18,178 nt of DNA from an uncultured Bacillota bacterium (GTDB taxonomy: Bacteria > Bacillota_I > Bacilli_A > Erysipelotrichales > Erysipelotrichaceae), in NCBI GenBank assembly GCA_937919165.1, contig CALFPO010000053.1, positions 1-18,178 of the forward strand. The letters run 5' to 3'. Under the pieces are notes generated by a model, which ran no database searches, had not been told where the DNA came from, and was given only the letters and a program-made list of their open reading frames with translations. The position numbers and the translations under genes were made by a program. Shown piece by piece: positions 8,403-15,160 of the stretch. Each line of letters begins with the position of its first letter. Positions within the stretch are counted from its first letter, which is position 1.

Positions 8403-8789
8403 ATGAAAGAATTTGAAAACAATGCCTATTTCTGGCAGAAAGTAGATACTTTATATTCTTCCGGCGATTTCAAGCTTGAAGACAAGAAGGGCGATGCCCA
8501 TAAGAACTATCCATCCTTGGCGTATCCATGCAATCATGGATACATCAGAACCTTGGATAGCGAAGCAGATGGCTCTATCGAAGTATACAAGGCAGATGGG
8601 GGAAAGAAGGTTGATGCGATTGCCTTGTGTGCCGATATCCTGAACAAGCGTTTTGAGGTCAAAGCTTTGGTTGGCTTGAATGATGAAGAAATCGAAGCCG
8701 TGCTTCATTTCCTCAACTGCACCGATTATCAGAAAAGTGTCCTCATCAAAAGAGGAAGAACGATTCCATCATGGGGAGAGACAGAGTAG
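8403..8789 (+). CDS. Inorganic pyrophosphatase-like protein, short family
   Basis: 128 residues, matching a short pyrophosphatase-like family common in Bacillota rather than the ~175-residue classical enzyme. Recognisable pieces: YPSLAYPCNHGYIRTLDSEADGSIEVY, equivalent to the YPxxYPxNYGYIxxTxxxDGxxxDV core. The N-terminal FWQKVDTL and the C-terminal LVGLNDEEIEAVLHFLN...SVLIKR also fit that short family. Compared with classical PPase the metal-binding motif DGDxxD is changed to DGSIEV, so two of its three acidic residues are replaced or shifted, and the later DDE/D-x-K segment is absent. It may therefore have weak, altered or no pyrophosphatase activity. It has its own strong promoter and SD and ends inside a terminator stem, so it is probably monocistronic. 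Confidence 0.75.
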   Translation: MKEFENNAYFWQKVDTLYSSGDFKLEDKKGDAHKNYPSLAYPCNHGYIRTLDSEADGSIEVYKADGGKKVDAIALCADILNKRFEVKALVGLNDEEIEAVLHFLNCTDYQKSVLIKRGRTIPSWGETE

Positions 8790-8805
8790 CTTGACTACTC
8801 TTTTT
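8783..8805 (+). terminator. Terminator containing the stop codon of the PPase-like gene
   Basis: AGAGTAG (8783-8789), loop CTTGA, CTACTCT (8795-8801), then a T-run through 8805. The TAG stop codon (8787-8789) is inside the left arm, so a ribosome finishing the gene would cover the stem. Confidence 0.8.
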
Positions 8806-8809
8806 ATAT

Positions 8810-9211
8810 ATGCCTAAAAGAATACTGTGCTGTGCATTGATTCTGCTGATGTGCGGGTGTGCCCTATCTGACTACAATACGGTCATCAAAGCCAATTGGG
8901 GATTCTCGTTGCCTAGATCGTGCCAATACACTCTTGTGAACGAAAAAGACAGCGGAGAAAGCTTCCATGGTGATGGCATCAGATATCATGTTTTCTCTTA
9001 TGAGAAGGAAGATGGATTGGACGACTTTGCCTGGGAAGATGAAGATTATAGCGATAAGATAAATGATTTCTTGGCTCAGATCAATGTAGCTGATGAAATA
9101 GACTACAGCAATTGCCGTTCGTATTATGCACGTCAGGAAGATAACAGCGAGATCATCATTCTATTAGATCAAGACAAGAAGTTGATCTATGTGATCGAAA
9201 GTTTTATATAA
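8810..9211 (+). CDS. Small predicted lipoprotein, unknown function
   Basis: 133 residues. A signal peptide (basic PKR, then CCALILLMCG) leads to a probable lipidated cysteine at C17 in MCGC; the -3 and -2 residues (M, C) are unusual for a lipobox but the -1 Gly fits. The mature part is acidic and beta/alpha mixed, with an aromatic stretch YHVFSYEKEDGLDDFAWEDEDY; I recognise no family. The ATG lies only 4 bases after the T-run of the upstream terminator and has no ribosome-binding site, so expression must depend on read-through or on a promoter not evident to me. Its end (TAATG) touches a short downstream frame. Likely real because signal peptide, lipobox and soluble domain are in one frame. 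Confidence 0.65.
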   Translation: MPKRILCCALILLMCGCALSDYNTVIKANWGFSLPRSCQYTLVNEKDSGESFHGDGIRYHVFSYEKEDGLDDFAWEDEDYSDKINDFLAQINVADEIDYSNCRSYYARQEDNSEIIILLDQDKKLIYVIESFI

Positions 9212-9232
9212 TGGATGTAGGAGGGCAAAGAT

Positions 9233-9271
9233 ATGAAGAATACTTGTCATCCAAATTCAATCACGGACTAG
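9233..9271 (+). CDS. Possible 12-residue leader peptide
   Basis: ATG at 9233 is preceded by a full AGGAGG (9219-9224) at 8 bases, the best Shine-Dalgarno in the left part of the window, and encodes only MKNTCHPNSITD before TAG. A small hairpin, ACGGA-CTAGT-TCCGT, overlaps the stop codon (9263-9277), and a strong terminator follows at 9286. This resembles an attenuator layout, although no run of one amino acid is present. It could equally be a chance SD. No function can be assigned. Confidence 0.35.
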   Translation: MKNTCHPNSITD

Positions 9272-9285
9272 TTCCGTTACATATT

Positions 9286-9307
9286 GGCTTCTTTGAAGCC
9301 TTTTTTT
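9286..9307 (+). terminator. Rho-independent terminator before the amidotransferase cluster
   Basis: GGCTTC (9286-9291), loop TTT, GAAGCC (9295-9300), then seven T. Perfect short stem. It isolates the lipoprotein region from the gene cluster starting at 9334. Confidence 0.85.
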
Positions 9308-9321
9308 GTGGCAAGATGTCA

Positions 9322-9334
9322 TATACTTAATATA
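9322..9334 (+). promoter_or_regulatory. -10 box directly before the amidotransferase start
   Basis: TATACT at 9322-9327 lies immediately after the terminator; the expected +1 falls on 9334, the A of the ATG. There is no Shine-Dalgarno between them, and no convincing -35. This would give a leaderless message. Confidence 0.5.
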
Positions 9335-9909
9335 TGGAAAAGATACTGATAATCGATTTCGGCACTGAGCTTGTAAAGAATATCGAAAAGATATTGAATA
9401 GGCATGGCATCAATACTTTGATGACAGGCCCAGAGTTTTCAGCTGATGATCTTGATGATGATTTCAAGGGCATCATCGTGAGCGGCGCTTATGACTCTGT
9501 CTATGACAATGGCAGAAGGATCGATCCTAGACTGTTCAGGATGGGCATTCCCGTGCTTGGCATCTGTTATGGTCACCAGTTGGCCAATGATGAATTTGGT
9601 GGAGAGGTCAGAAGATCTCTGACGCCTGAGATGGAAAAGACAGTCGAATATCAGATAGATGTCGACAATCCGCTATTTGAGGATATACCAAAAGTCACTA
9701 CGGCAACGATGTTTCATAACGATGAGGTGACTAGACTTGGTGATGGCTTCATATCTTTAGCCAGCGAAAAGGATTGTCGGTATGTAGCTACATATAATGA
9801 GGAATATAGGATATATACATTGCAGTTTCATCCGGAGTGTGAACGTTGCGAAAACGGCGAGATCTATTTCCGGAATTTCTGCAGGATATGCGGGGTAAGG
9901 TATGAATAA
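9334..9909 (+). CDS. Stand-alone class I glutamine amidotransferase-like protein
   Basis: Resembles the N-terminal amidotransferase half of GMP synthetase, which releases ammonia from glutamine, but has no synthetase domain (191 residues). The triad is intact: nucleophile C78 in GICYGHQ, and H166/E168 in LQFHPE. IIDFGTE at the start, VSGAYDSVYD and MFHNDEV correspond to GuaA's ILDFGSQ, SGGPxSVY and MSHGDxV. Archaea have a two-subunit GMP synthetase, but no synthetase subunit is in this window. It may hydrolyse glutamine or a gamma-glutamyl compound, or serve a partner elsewhere. It opens the cluster and overlaps the MFS gene by 8 bases (ATGAATAA), implying coupled expression. Fold is certain, substrate unknown. 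No ribosome-binding site; see the -10 box just upstream. Confidence 0.85.
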   Translation: MEKILIIDFGTELVKNIEKILNRHGINTLMTGPEFSADDLDDDFKGIIVSGAYDSVYDNGRRIDPRLFRMGIPVLGICYGHQLANDEFGGEVRRSLTPEMEKTVEYQIDVDNPLFEDIPKVTTATMFHNDEVTRLGDGFISLASEKDCRYVATYNEEYRIYTLQFHPECERCENGEIYFRNFCRICGVRYE

Positions 9910-11188
9910 ATTAGGAAAGAATAAGTGGACTATCATCATCCTCTTCGGCTTGATCGGGCAGATCGCCTGGGCCATCGAGAATACGGAATTCAATCTGTTT
10001 CTGTTCAACTATGTAGGCGGAAGCGCCAAGGATATTGCCGATATGGTAGCCTCAAGCTCCATCGTTGCGACAATCACGACCCTTCTGATGGGAACAATAT
10101 CAGATAGGCTTGGACATCGCGGACTTTTCCTTAGCATCGGCTATATCATGTGGGGCATTTCCACCATGGCCTTTGCGTTCATATCAAGAGAGAATGTCGC
10201 AAGATTTGTGGAAGCCGAAAGAGTTTTGCCGGTTACGGTAATGCTGGTGATCGTAATGGATTGCATCATGACGTTCTTTGGCTCGACTGCCAATGATGCT
10301 TCATTCAACTCCTGGGTTACAGAGACAACCGATGTGACCAATCGTCCAAAGGTTGAGGGCGTGCTAAATATCTTCCCGTTGTTGTCGATGCTGATAGTGG
10401 CAGGTGCTGCCGGCATCATCATCGATATGACTAGCTGGCCAGTCTTCTTTCTTGGCACTGGTATCATCGTGATATTATGCGGCATCTTGGGACTTTTCAT
10501 CATCAAGGATGAAAAGAACGAAGCAGGCAAGGACGAAAAGGGCTTCTTTGAAACACTGCTATATGGCTTTAGACCAGATGTCATCAAGGAAAACAGCAAA
10601 TTCTATCTGACGCTGCTTTGCCTATGCATCTTCAATATTGCGGTAAATACCTTCATGCCATACCTTCTCATCTATCTGGAGAAGACTCTTGGCTATTCGG
10701 TAATGACCTATTCGATTGTTATGGCGCTAGTCATAATCGTGGCTTCCATCATATCGGTATTGTTCTCTTCTAGAATAGATGGTATCGGAAGAGGCAAGGT
10801 TCTCTATATTGCGGTAGGCATGTTTGCGCTTGGCCTGGCGCTTGTCTATTTCATCAGCAGTCCATGGATCTTTACGGCTGTCGGTTCATTCATGATGACG
10901 GGATATGTGCTTATATCCATTATCCTGAGCGCCAATATCCGTGACTATACGCCAAGAGATCATGTAGGCATGTTCCAGGGCATCAGAATCATCGCCTTTG
11001 TGCTTGTGCCGATGTTGATAGGACCTTATATCGGTTCATTCCTGACTGATGCAATCTCAAGCGGAACCTATATCAACAGCTACAATGAGGTAGTCAATCT
11101 GCCAGTCAAGGAGATATTCGTGGCTGCAGCTTTAGTATCGCTGCTTATATATATCCCAGCCAGAAAGGTGTTCAAGAAGAATGCTTAA
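9902..11188 (+). CDS. MFS transporter
   Basis: 428-residue polytopic membrane protein with about 12 hydrophobic segments in two halves. The loop after helix 2 carries SDRLGHRG (residues 67-74), the MFS motif A (G-x-x-S-D-R-x-G-x-R). A charged central loop (KDEKNEAGKDEKGFF, about 202-216) separates the halves. An acidic pair early in helix 1 (AIENTEFNLF) could take part in cation coupling; E-N-x-x-F-x-x-F is seen in sugar/nucleoside-type MFS proteins, but substrate is not determined. It is embedded between the amidotransferase and the oxidoreductase with 8-base overlaps on both sides, so it likely carries the substrate or product of this pathway. Confidence 0.88.
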   Translation: MNKLGKNKWTIIILFGLIGQIAWAIENTEFNLFLFNYVGGSAKDIADMVASSSIVATITTLLMGTISDRLGHRGLFLSIGYIMWGISTMAFAFISRENVARFVEAERVLPVTVMLVIVMDCIMTFFGSTANDASFNSWVTETTDVTNRPKVEGVLNIFPLLSMLIVAGAAGIIIDMTSWPVFFLGTGIIVILCGILGLFIIKDEKNEAGKDEKGFFETLLYGFRPDVIKENSKFYLTLLCLCIFNIAVNTFMPYLLIYLEKTLGYSVMTYSIVMALVIIVASIISVLFSSRIDGIGRGKVLYIAVGMFALGLALVYFISSPWIFTAVGSFMMTGYVLISIILSANIRDYTPRDHVGMFQGIRIIAFVLVPMLIGPYIGSFLTDAISSGTYINSYNEVVNLPVKEIFVAAALVSLLIYIPARKVFKKNA

Positions 11189-12098
11189 TGTTGCGATAAT
11201 GGGCTGTGGCAAGATTGCCAATAGGATTGCGATAGGCATAAAACATTCTAAAGGTAATCTCTATGCCTGTGCTTCCAGAGATATCGATAGAGCAAAGGAA
11301 TTTGCGGAAAAATATGATATCGAGAAATGGTGTGACTATGAAGGCCTGCTTAATGATGATGAGGTTGATCTTGTCTATATTGCCACCATCAATCCTACCC
11401 ATGAAGAGCTGATCAGAAGATGCATCTTGCATGGAAAGCATGTCATCTGTGAGAAGCCGATGGTGGAAAGCAGAAGGAAGGTCGAAGAACTATTTGACCT
11501 GGCTAAGGAGAATAAGGTCTTTCTGATGGATGCACATAAGACCTGCTTCATACCTTTGAATCAATATCTTAAGAGCAACATAGATAAGATAGGAAAGATA
11601 ATAAGGATTGATGCCGAAAGGGCTGATCTGGTAGATAGAGAGAGTCTCAATCCCTGCAACAGAAATGATGTCATGGGCGGATGCTTCTATGATATTGGTT
11701 CCTATCCGACAATCTTTTCATTATTCTTTGCGGATAGCGACATAAAGGATCTGTCTGTATCATGCATAAAGGAAGAGGAATATGATGTCGAGACAGTGGT
11801 CGATATCGAATATGAAAATGGCATCAGGTCCAATATCAAGACTTCATGGCTATATGATGGAGAGAATAAGGCCATCATTGTAGGAGATAAGGGAACAATC
11901 GAGATAGAGGACTACTGGAAAGGCAAGAAGGCTATCGTCAATGGCGAACTCATTGAAGTAAGCCATGAATCAGACTTTACTGGCGAGGTAGATCATGCGC
12001 TTGAATGCATAGAGAAGGGACTGCTTGAAAGCCCTGTGATGTCCAGAAAGATGAATATCAGACTGGTGGGCATCGGTGAAGAAGTCAAGAGACAATAG
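11181..12098 (+). CDS. Gfo/Idh/MocA family NAD(P)-dependent oxidoreductase
   Basis: Oxidises or reduces a polyol, sugar or sugar-like alcohol using NAD(P). The Rossmann fold opens at residue 1 with VAIMGCGKIA (G-x-G-x-x-A). CEKPM (90-94) gives the conserved E-K-P with the catalytic Lys, and GGCFYDIGSYPT is the G-x-x-x-D-x-G-x-Y/H segment of the second domain. 305 residues is at the short end of the family, with no obvious truncation. The ATG overlaps the MFS stop by 8 bases (ATGCTTAA). The substrate cannot be predicted; in this neighbourhood a ribose-type or deoxyribose-type moiety is conceivable, but that is inference only. Confidence 0.9.
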   Translation: MLNVAIMGCGKIANRIAIGIKHSKGNLYACASRDIDRAKEFAEKYDIEKWCDYEGLLNDDEVDLVYIATINPTHEELIRRCILHGKHVICEKPMVESRRKVEELFDLAKENKVFLMDAHKTCFIPLNQYLKSNIDKIGKIIRIDAERADLVDRESLNPCNRNDVMGGCFYDIGSYPTIFSLFFADSDIKDLSVSCIKEEEYDVETVVDIEYENGIRSNIKTSWLYDGENKAIIVGDKGTIEIEDYWKGKKAIVNGELIEVSHESDFTGEVDHALECIEKGLLESPVMSRKMNIRLVGIGEEVKRQ

Positions 12099-12110
12099 AA
12101 AGGATCGATC

Positions 12111-13424
12111 ATGGGAATACTGTTCAAGAATGCTGCCGTTCTGACCAAGAAGGATGGCAAGTATGTGACGCTTGAGAATGCCTATTTGGGTGTTGAAGGC
12201 AAGTATATCGACTATATTGGAGTAAAGAAGCCAAAGAAGAAGTATGAGGTCGAGAAGGATTACCGCAAGAAGATTCTTGTGCCTGGTCTGATCAATTCCC
12301 ATACCCATATTCCGATGGTTTTCATTAGGGGCTTCGGCATTGGCCATACCCTGCAGGAATGGCTATATGACTTCATCTTCCCGATCGAGGCCAAGATGAC
12401 AGCCAAGCAGATCAAGTGGGCCAGCTACTATGCCTTGCTGGAGATGATATCATCAGGAACGACAAGCTTCACGGACATGTATTTCTTCTCTGAAGAGACA
12501 GTGAAAGCTGTTGCGGATGCAGGCGTGAAGGCCAACCTGAACAAGTACATCAACTGTTTCGATGAGAATCAGAAGATCGAAGATAGTCTTATACCGGCAT
12601 CGGTAGAATTCTTCAAGAAATACAATGGCATGGCAGATGGCAGGATCATTGCCGACTTCTCCATCCATTCCGAATATACCTGCAAGCCGCATATCGTCAA
12701 GGAATATTCCAGACTGTGCAAGGAAAACGGAGCCCGCATGCACCTGCATCTATCGGAAACCAAGAAGGAGCATGAGGAGTGCATTGAGAGATATGGCATG
12801 ACCCCAGCCGAATGGTTTGAATCTATGGGAACCTTCGATAATCCGACGACGGCTGCCCATTGCGTCTGGATATCCAATTCGGACCGCAAGATACTGAAGA
12901 ATCATGATGTGACGGTTGTCCATAATCCTACCAGCAATCTTCTGTTGGGCAATGGTTTTGCGCCTATCAGAGGACTCAGAAGGGAAGGCATAAACATCGC
13001 ACTTGGAACTGATGGCGCCGCCAGCAACAACAATCTCAACATGATCGAGGAGATGCATATCGCTACCATCGCTTCCGATGGTTACCATCTTGATCCTACC
13101 TATCTCAATGGCAGCGATGTCATCGACATGGCAACAATCAATGGAGCCAAGGGACAGGGAAGAGAAGATACTGGCATTCTGGAAGTAGGCAAGTGTGCCG
13201 ATATCATTGCCTTGGATCTCGACAGGATCTATACCTATCCGATCTTCGACTATACGGTGATGCTGACAAGCGAGGCCCAGGCCAGCGATGTCTGCCTGAA
13301 TATGGTTGATGGAAAGATCCTGTATGAGGATGGAGAGTTCCTGACTCTGGATAAGGATAAGATCATCCGCAACTTCAAGAGAGAAGTTGAAGGTTTCTTC
13401 AAGGAAGAAGGAATAAGGAAGTAA
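12111..13424 (+). CDS. Amidohydrolase, MTA/SAH deaminase (MtaD) type
   Basis: Metal-dependent deaminase of the cytosine/adenosine type; MtaD converts 5'-methylthioadenosine or S-adenosylhomocysteine to the inosyl compound. 437 residues, normal. Metal ligands: H64 and H66 in NSHTHIPM, H213 in HLHLSETKKE, H250 in TTAAHCVW and D301 in GTDGAASNNN. LQEWLYDFIFPIE and SGTTSFTDMYFF are the usual MtaD sequences, and NPTSNLLLGNGFAPI precedes the Asp. A ribosome-binding site AAAGGA lies 6 bases before the ATG, 12 bases after the oxidoreductase stop. Guanine deaminase and 5'-deoxyadenosine deaminase are related alternatives, so substrate is left open. It is followed by adenosine deaminase, which supports a nucleoside role. 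Confidence 0.85.
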   Translation: MGILFKNAAVLTKKDGKYVTLENAYLGVEGKYIDYIGVKKPKKKYEVEKDYRKKILVPGLINSHTHIPMVFIRGFGIGHTLQEWLYDFIFPIEAKMTAKQIKWASYYALLEMISSGTTSFTDMYFFSEETVKAVADAGVKANLNKYINCFDENQKIEDSLIPASVEFFKKYNGMADGRIIADFSIHSEYTCKPHIVKEYSRLCKENGARMHLHLSETKKEHEECIERYGMTPAEWFESMGTFDNPTTAAHCVWISNSDRKILKNHDVTVVHNPTSNLLLGNGFAPIRGLRREGINIALGTDGAASNNNLNMIEEMHIATIASDGYHLDPTYLNGSDVIDMATINGAKGQGREDTGILEVGKCADIIALDLDRIYTYPIFDYTVMLTSEAQASDVCLNMVDGKILYEDGEFLTLDKDKIIRNFKREVEGFFKEEGIRK

Positions 13425-13441
13425 TATATTGTTATATGAAG

Positions 13442-13460
13442 AGGAGAAAGGTCTCCTTTT
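13442..13460 (+). terminator. Short hairpin between the two deaminase genes
   Basis: AGGAGA (13442-13447), loop AAGG, TCTCCT (13452-13457), followed by TTT. Weak terminator; it may only partly separate the adenosine deaminase gene from the upstream operon. Confidence 0.55.
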
Positions 13461-13478
13461 CGCTTTATGGAGATTGAT

Positions 13479-14474
13479 ATGAAGAATTATGCTAAGGCTG
13501 AACTGCATCTGCATCTGGATGGTTCCTTGAACATCAGATGGGCTTATGAGAAATCGCTGCAGAGAGATGTGATCGATAAGGATATGAGCTTTGAGGAGTT
13601 CTATAACTTGCTCTATGCCAAGAACATTGCCCATTCGCCGGAATCATTCAAGAAGTTTGAGATTGTCTGCAATGTGCTCCAGCACCGTGAGGACCTGTTT
13701 GAGGCTACCTACAATCTGGTTAGGGATCTCTCTGAAAAGGGAATCATCTATGCTGAGATCAGATTCGCCAGCCAGCAGCATACCAGATATCTTAGCCAGC
13801 TGGAGGCTCTGCAGGCGGTTGTCGATGGAGCAGCCAAGGCTATGGATGATCATAAGAGCATCAAGGTTGGAATCATCAACGCCCTGATGCATAAGGGCGA
13901 TAGCGCTGCCTTCAACCATGAGGCCAATCTCGAGACCATCTATGCCACTAAGGCACTTCTGGGAAAGGGAGCTGTTGGACTTGATCTGGCGGGCTTTGAA
14001 AACAACTGCGATTTCAAGGAATATGCCTACCTGTTCAAGATGACAGAGGATATGGGCATTCCATATACGATCCATGCCGGCGAGATGGGCATCGCTGAGC
14101 ATGTTGCCGATGCGCTTGATATGCATCCTAGAAGAATCGGCCATGGCATAGATTGCGTTAAAGATGAAAAGGTACTGCAGAGAGTGCTTGATAGCCATAT
14201 TCCGCTAGAGATATGCGTATCATCAAACTGCAAGCTTGAGCGCAACTATGCTGCTCATCCGATCAGATTCCTGATCGAAAAGGGTGCCAATGTCACCATC
14301 AATACCGACAACATGATCTTCGCCAGATCCGATCTTCTGCATGAATACGATATCCTAAGCATGATCGGCGTAAGTGAGGATCAGCTTAGGCAATGCACAA
14401 TCAATGCCATCGATGCCGGATTCATGGATGATGACACCAGATCAAGGATGCTAGAAGAGATTGCAAGAATATAA
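13479..14474 (+). CDS. add: Adenosine deaminase
   Basis: Hydrolytic deamination of adenosine/deoxyadenosine to inosine/deoxyinosine in purine salvage. All family motifs are seen: HLHLDG (10-15, zinc), HAGE (199-202, zinc His and catalytic Glu), RIGHG (219-223, catalytic His), and NTDN (275-278, zinc Asp D277). The classical TDDP is TDN here, as in a known Gram-positive subgroup, so the second Asp that contacts purine N7 is Asn. I choose the ATG at 13479 because GGAG lies 6 bases before it; an in-frame ATG four codons earlier (13467) overlaps that site. 331 residues, normal length. It follows the MtaD-type gene by 54 bases with a weak hairpin between. Confidence 0.93.
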   Translation: MKNYAKAELHLHLDGSLNIRWAYEKSLQRDVIDKDMSFEEFYNLLYAKNIAHSPESFKKFEIVCNVLQHREDLFEATYNLVRDLSEKGIIYAEIRFASQQHTRYLSQLEALQAVVDGAAKAMDDHKSIKVGIINALMHKGDSAAFNHEANLETIYATKALLGKGAVGLDLAGFENNCDFKEYAYLFKMTEDMGIPYTIHAGEMGIAEHVADALDMHPRRIGHGIDCVKDEKVLQRVLDSHIPLEICVSSNCKLERNYAAHPIRFLIEKGANVTINTDNMIFARSDLLHEYDILSMIGVSEDQLRQCTINAIDAGFMDDDTRSRMLEEIARI

Positions 14475-14481
14475 AATGTAT

Positions 14482-14495
14482 TATAATTAAACCGA
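14482..14495 (+). promoter_or_regulatory. -10 box directly before the ABC permease start
   Basis: Consensus TATAAT at 14482-14487 places +1 at 14494, one base before the ATG at 14495. TTGCAA (14461-14466) could be a -35, but the spacer is only 15 bases. There is no Shine-Dalgarno between, so the message would be leaderless. It lies just after the adenosine deaminase stop. Confidence 0.55.
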
Positions 14496-15160
14496 TGAAT
14501 GTAATCGAGATTCTGATAGATTCATTCTGGAAGATATTGCTTCCAGGCCTGACAACAACCATACCTTTGACGGTAATATCTTTTTCTTTGGCCATGGTCA
14601 TCGGTACGATCACGGCTCTGGTGCAGTTTGCGGACCTTAAGGTATTGAAGCAGCTGGCCAGGTTCTATATATGGATAATAAGAGGAACGCCTCTACTGAT
14701 ACAACTGTTTGTGGTGTTCTATGGACTTCCATCAGTGGGAATCGTCATCGATCCATTTCCTGCAGCCATCATCGTGTTCTCCATCAATGAAGGAGCCTAT
14801 TCGGCTGAGACGATCCGTGGTGCCTTGGAATCGGTGCCTAAGGGACAGATCGAGGCTGGATATTGCGTAGGCATGAGCTTCGTGCAGATCATGTGGCATG
14901 TGGTATTGCCTCAGGCTTTCAGGACAGCTTTCCCATCGTTGGCCAATTCGCTCATTGCCATGGTCAAGGATACATCTTTGGCTGCCAATATCACCGTGGT
15001 GGAGATGTTCATGGTGACCCAGAGAATCGTTGCCAGAACCTACAAGGCCTTGGCGCTATATCTTGAAGTAGCCTTCATCTATCTGATGTTCTCAACCATA
15101 TTGACCAAGCTGCAGTCCTACATCGAGAAGAAGCTCAACGCAAGGGGGGCACAGCGATGA
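14495..15160 (+). CDS. Polar amino-acid ABC transporter, permease
   Basis: Membrane subunit of a PAAT-family importer. 221 residues, about five hydrophobic helices. LLPGLTTTIPLTVIS at the N-terminus, IIRGTPLLIQLF (61-72) and the coupling EAA loop (SAETIRGALESVPKGQIEAGYCVGMS, about 103-128) are typical of the HisM/GlnP class. A single permease gene implies a homodimer. It overlaps the ATPase gene by 4 bases (ATGA) and heads a three-gene unit with ATPase and binding protein. The substrate is a polar amino acid or derivative; which one cannot be read. Confidence 0.93.
   Translation: MNVIEILIDSFWKILLPGLTTTIPLTVISFSLAMVIGTITALVQFADLKVLKQLARFYIWIIRGTPLLIQLFVVFYGLPSVGIVIDPFPAAIIVFSINEGAYSAETIRGALESVPKGQIEAGYCVGMSFVQIMWHVVLPQAFRTAFPSLANSLIAMVKDTSLAANITVVEMFMVTQRIVARTYKALALYLEVAFIYLMFSTILTKLQSYIEKKLNARGAQR

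Noticed and set aside
9211..9330. 39-codon frame starting in the lipoprotein stop (TAATG)
   Set aside because: It runs through the terminator hairpin and T-run; codons are shaped by that structure and no similarity is apparent.
9334..9909. Complete GMP synthetase (guaA)
   Set aside because: Only the amidotransferase half is present; the next gene is an MFS transporter, not the ATP-pyrophosphatase half.
12750..13634. 294-codon open frame on the minus strand
   Set aside because: Antisense to the well-supported amidohydrolase and adenosine deaminase genes; its sequence shows no family pattern, and it spans their intergenic hairpin.
13591..13887. 98-residue plus-strand frame inside adenosine deaminase
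   Set aside because: Out-of-frame shadow, rich in Arg and Ser, with no SD; the adenosine deaminase frame has all catalytic motifs.
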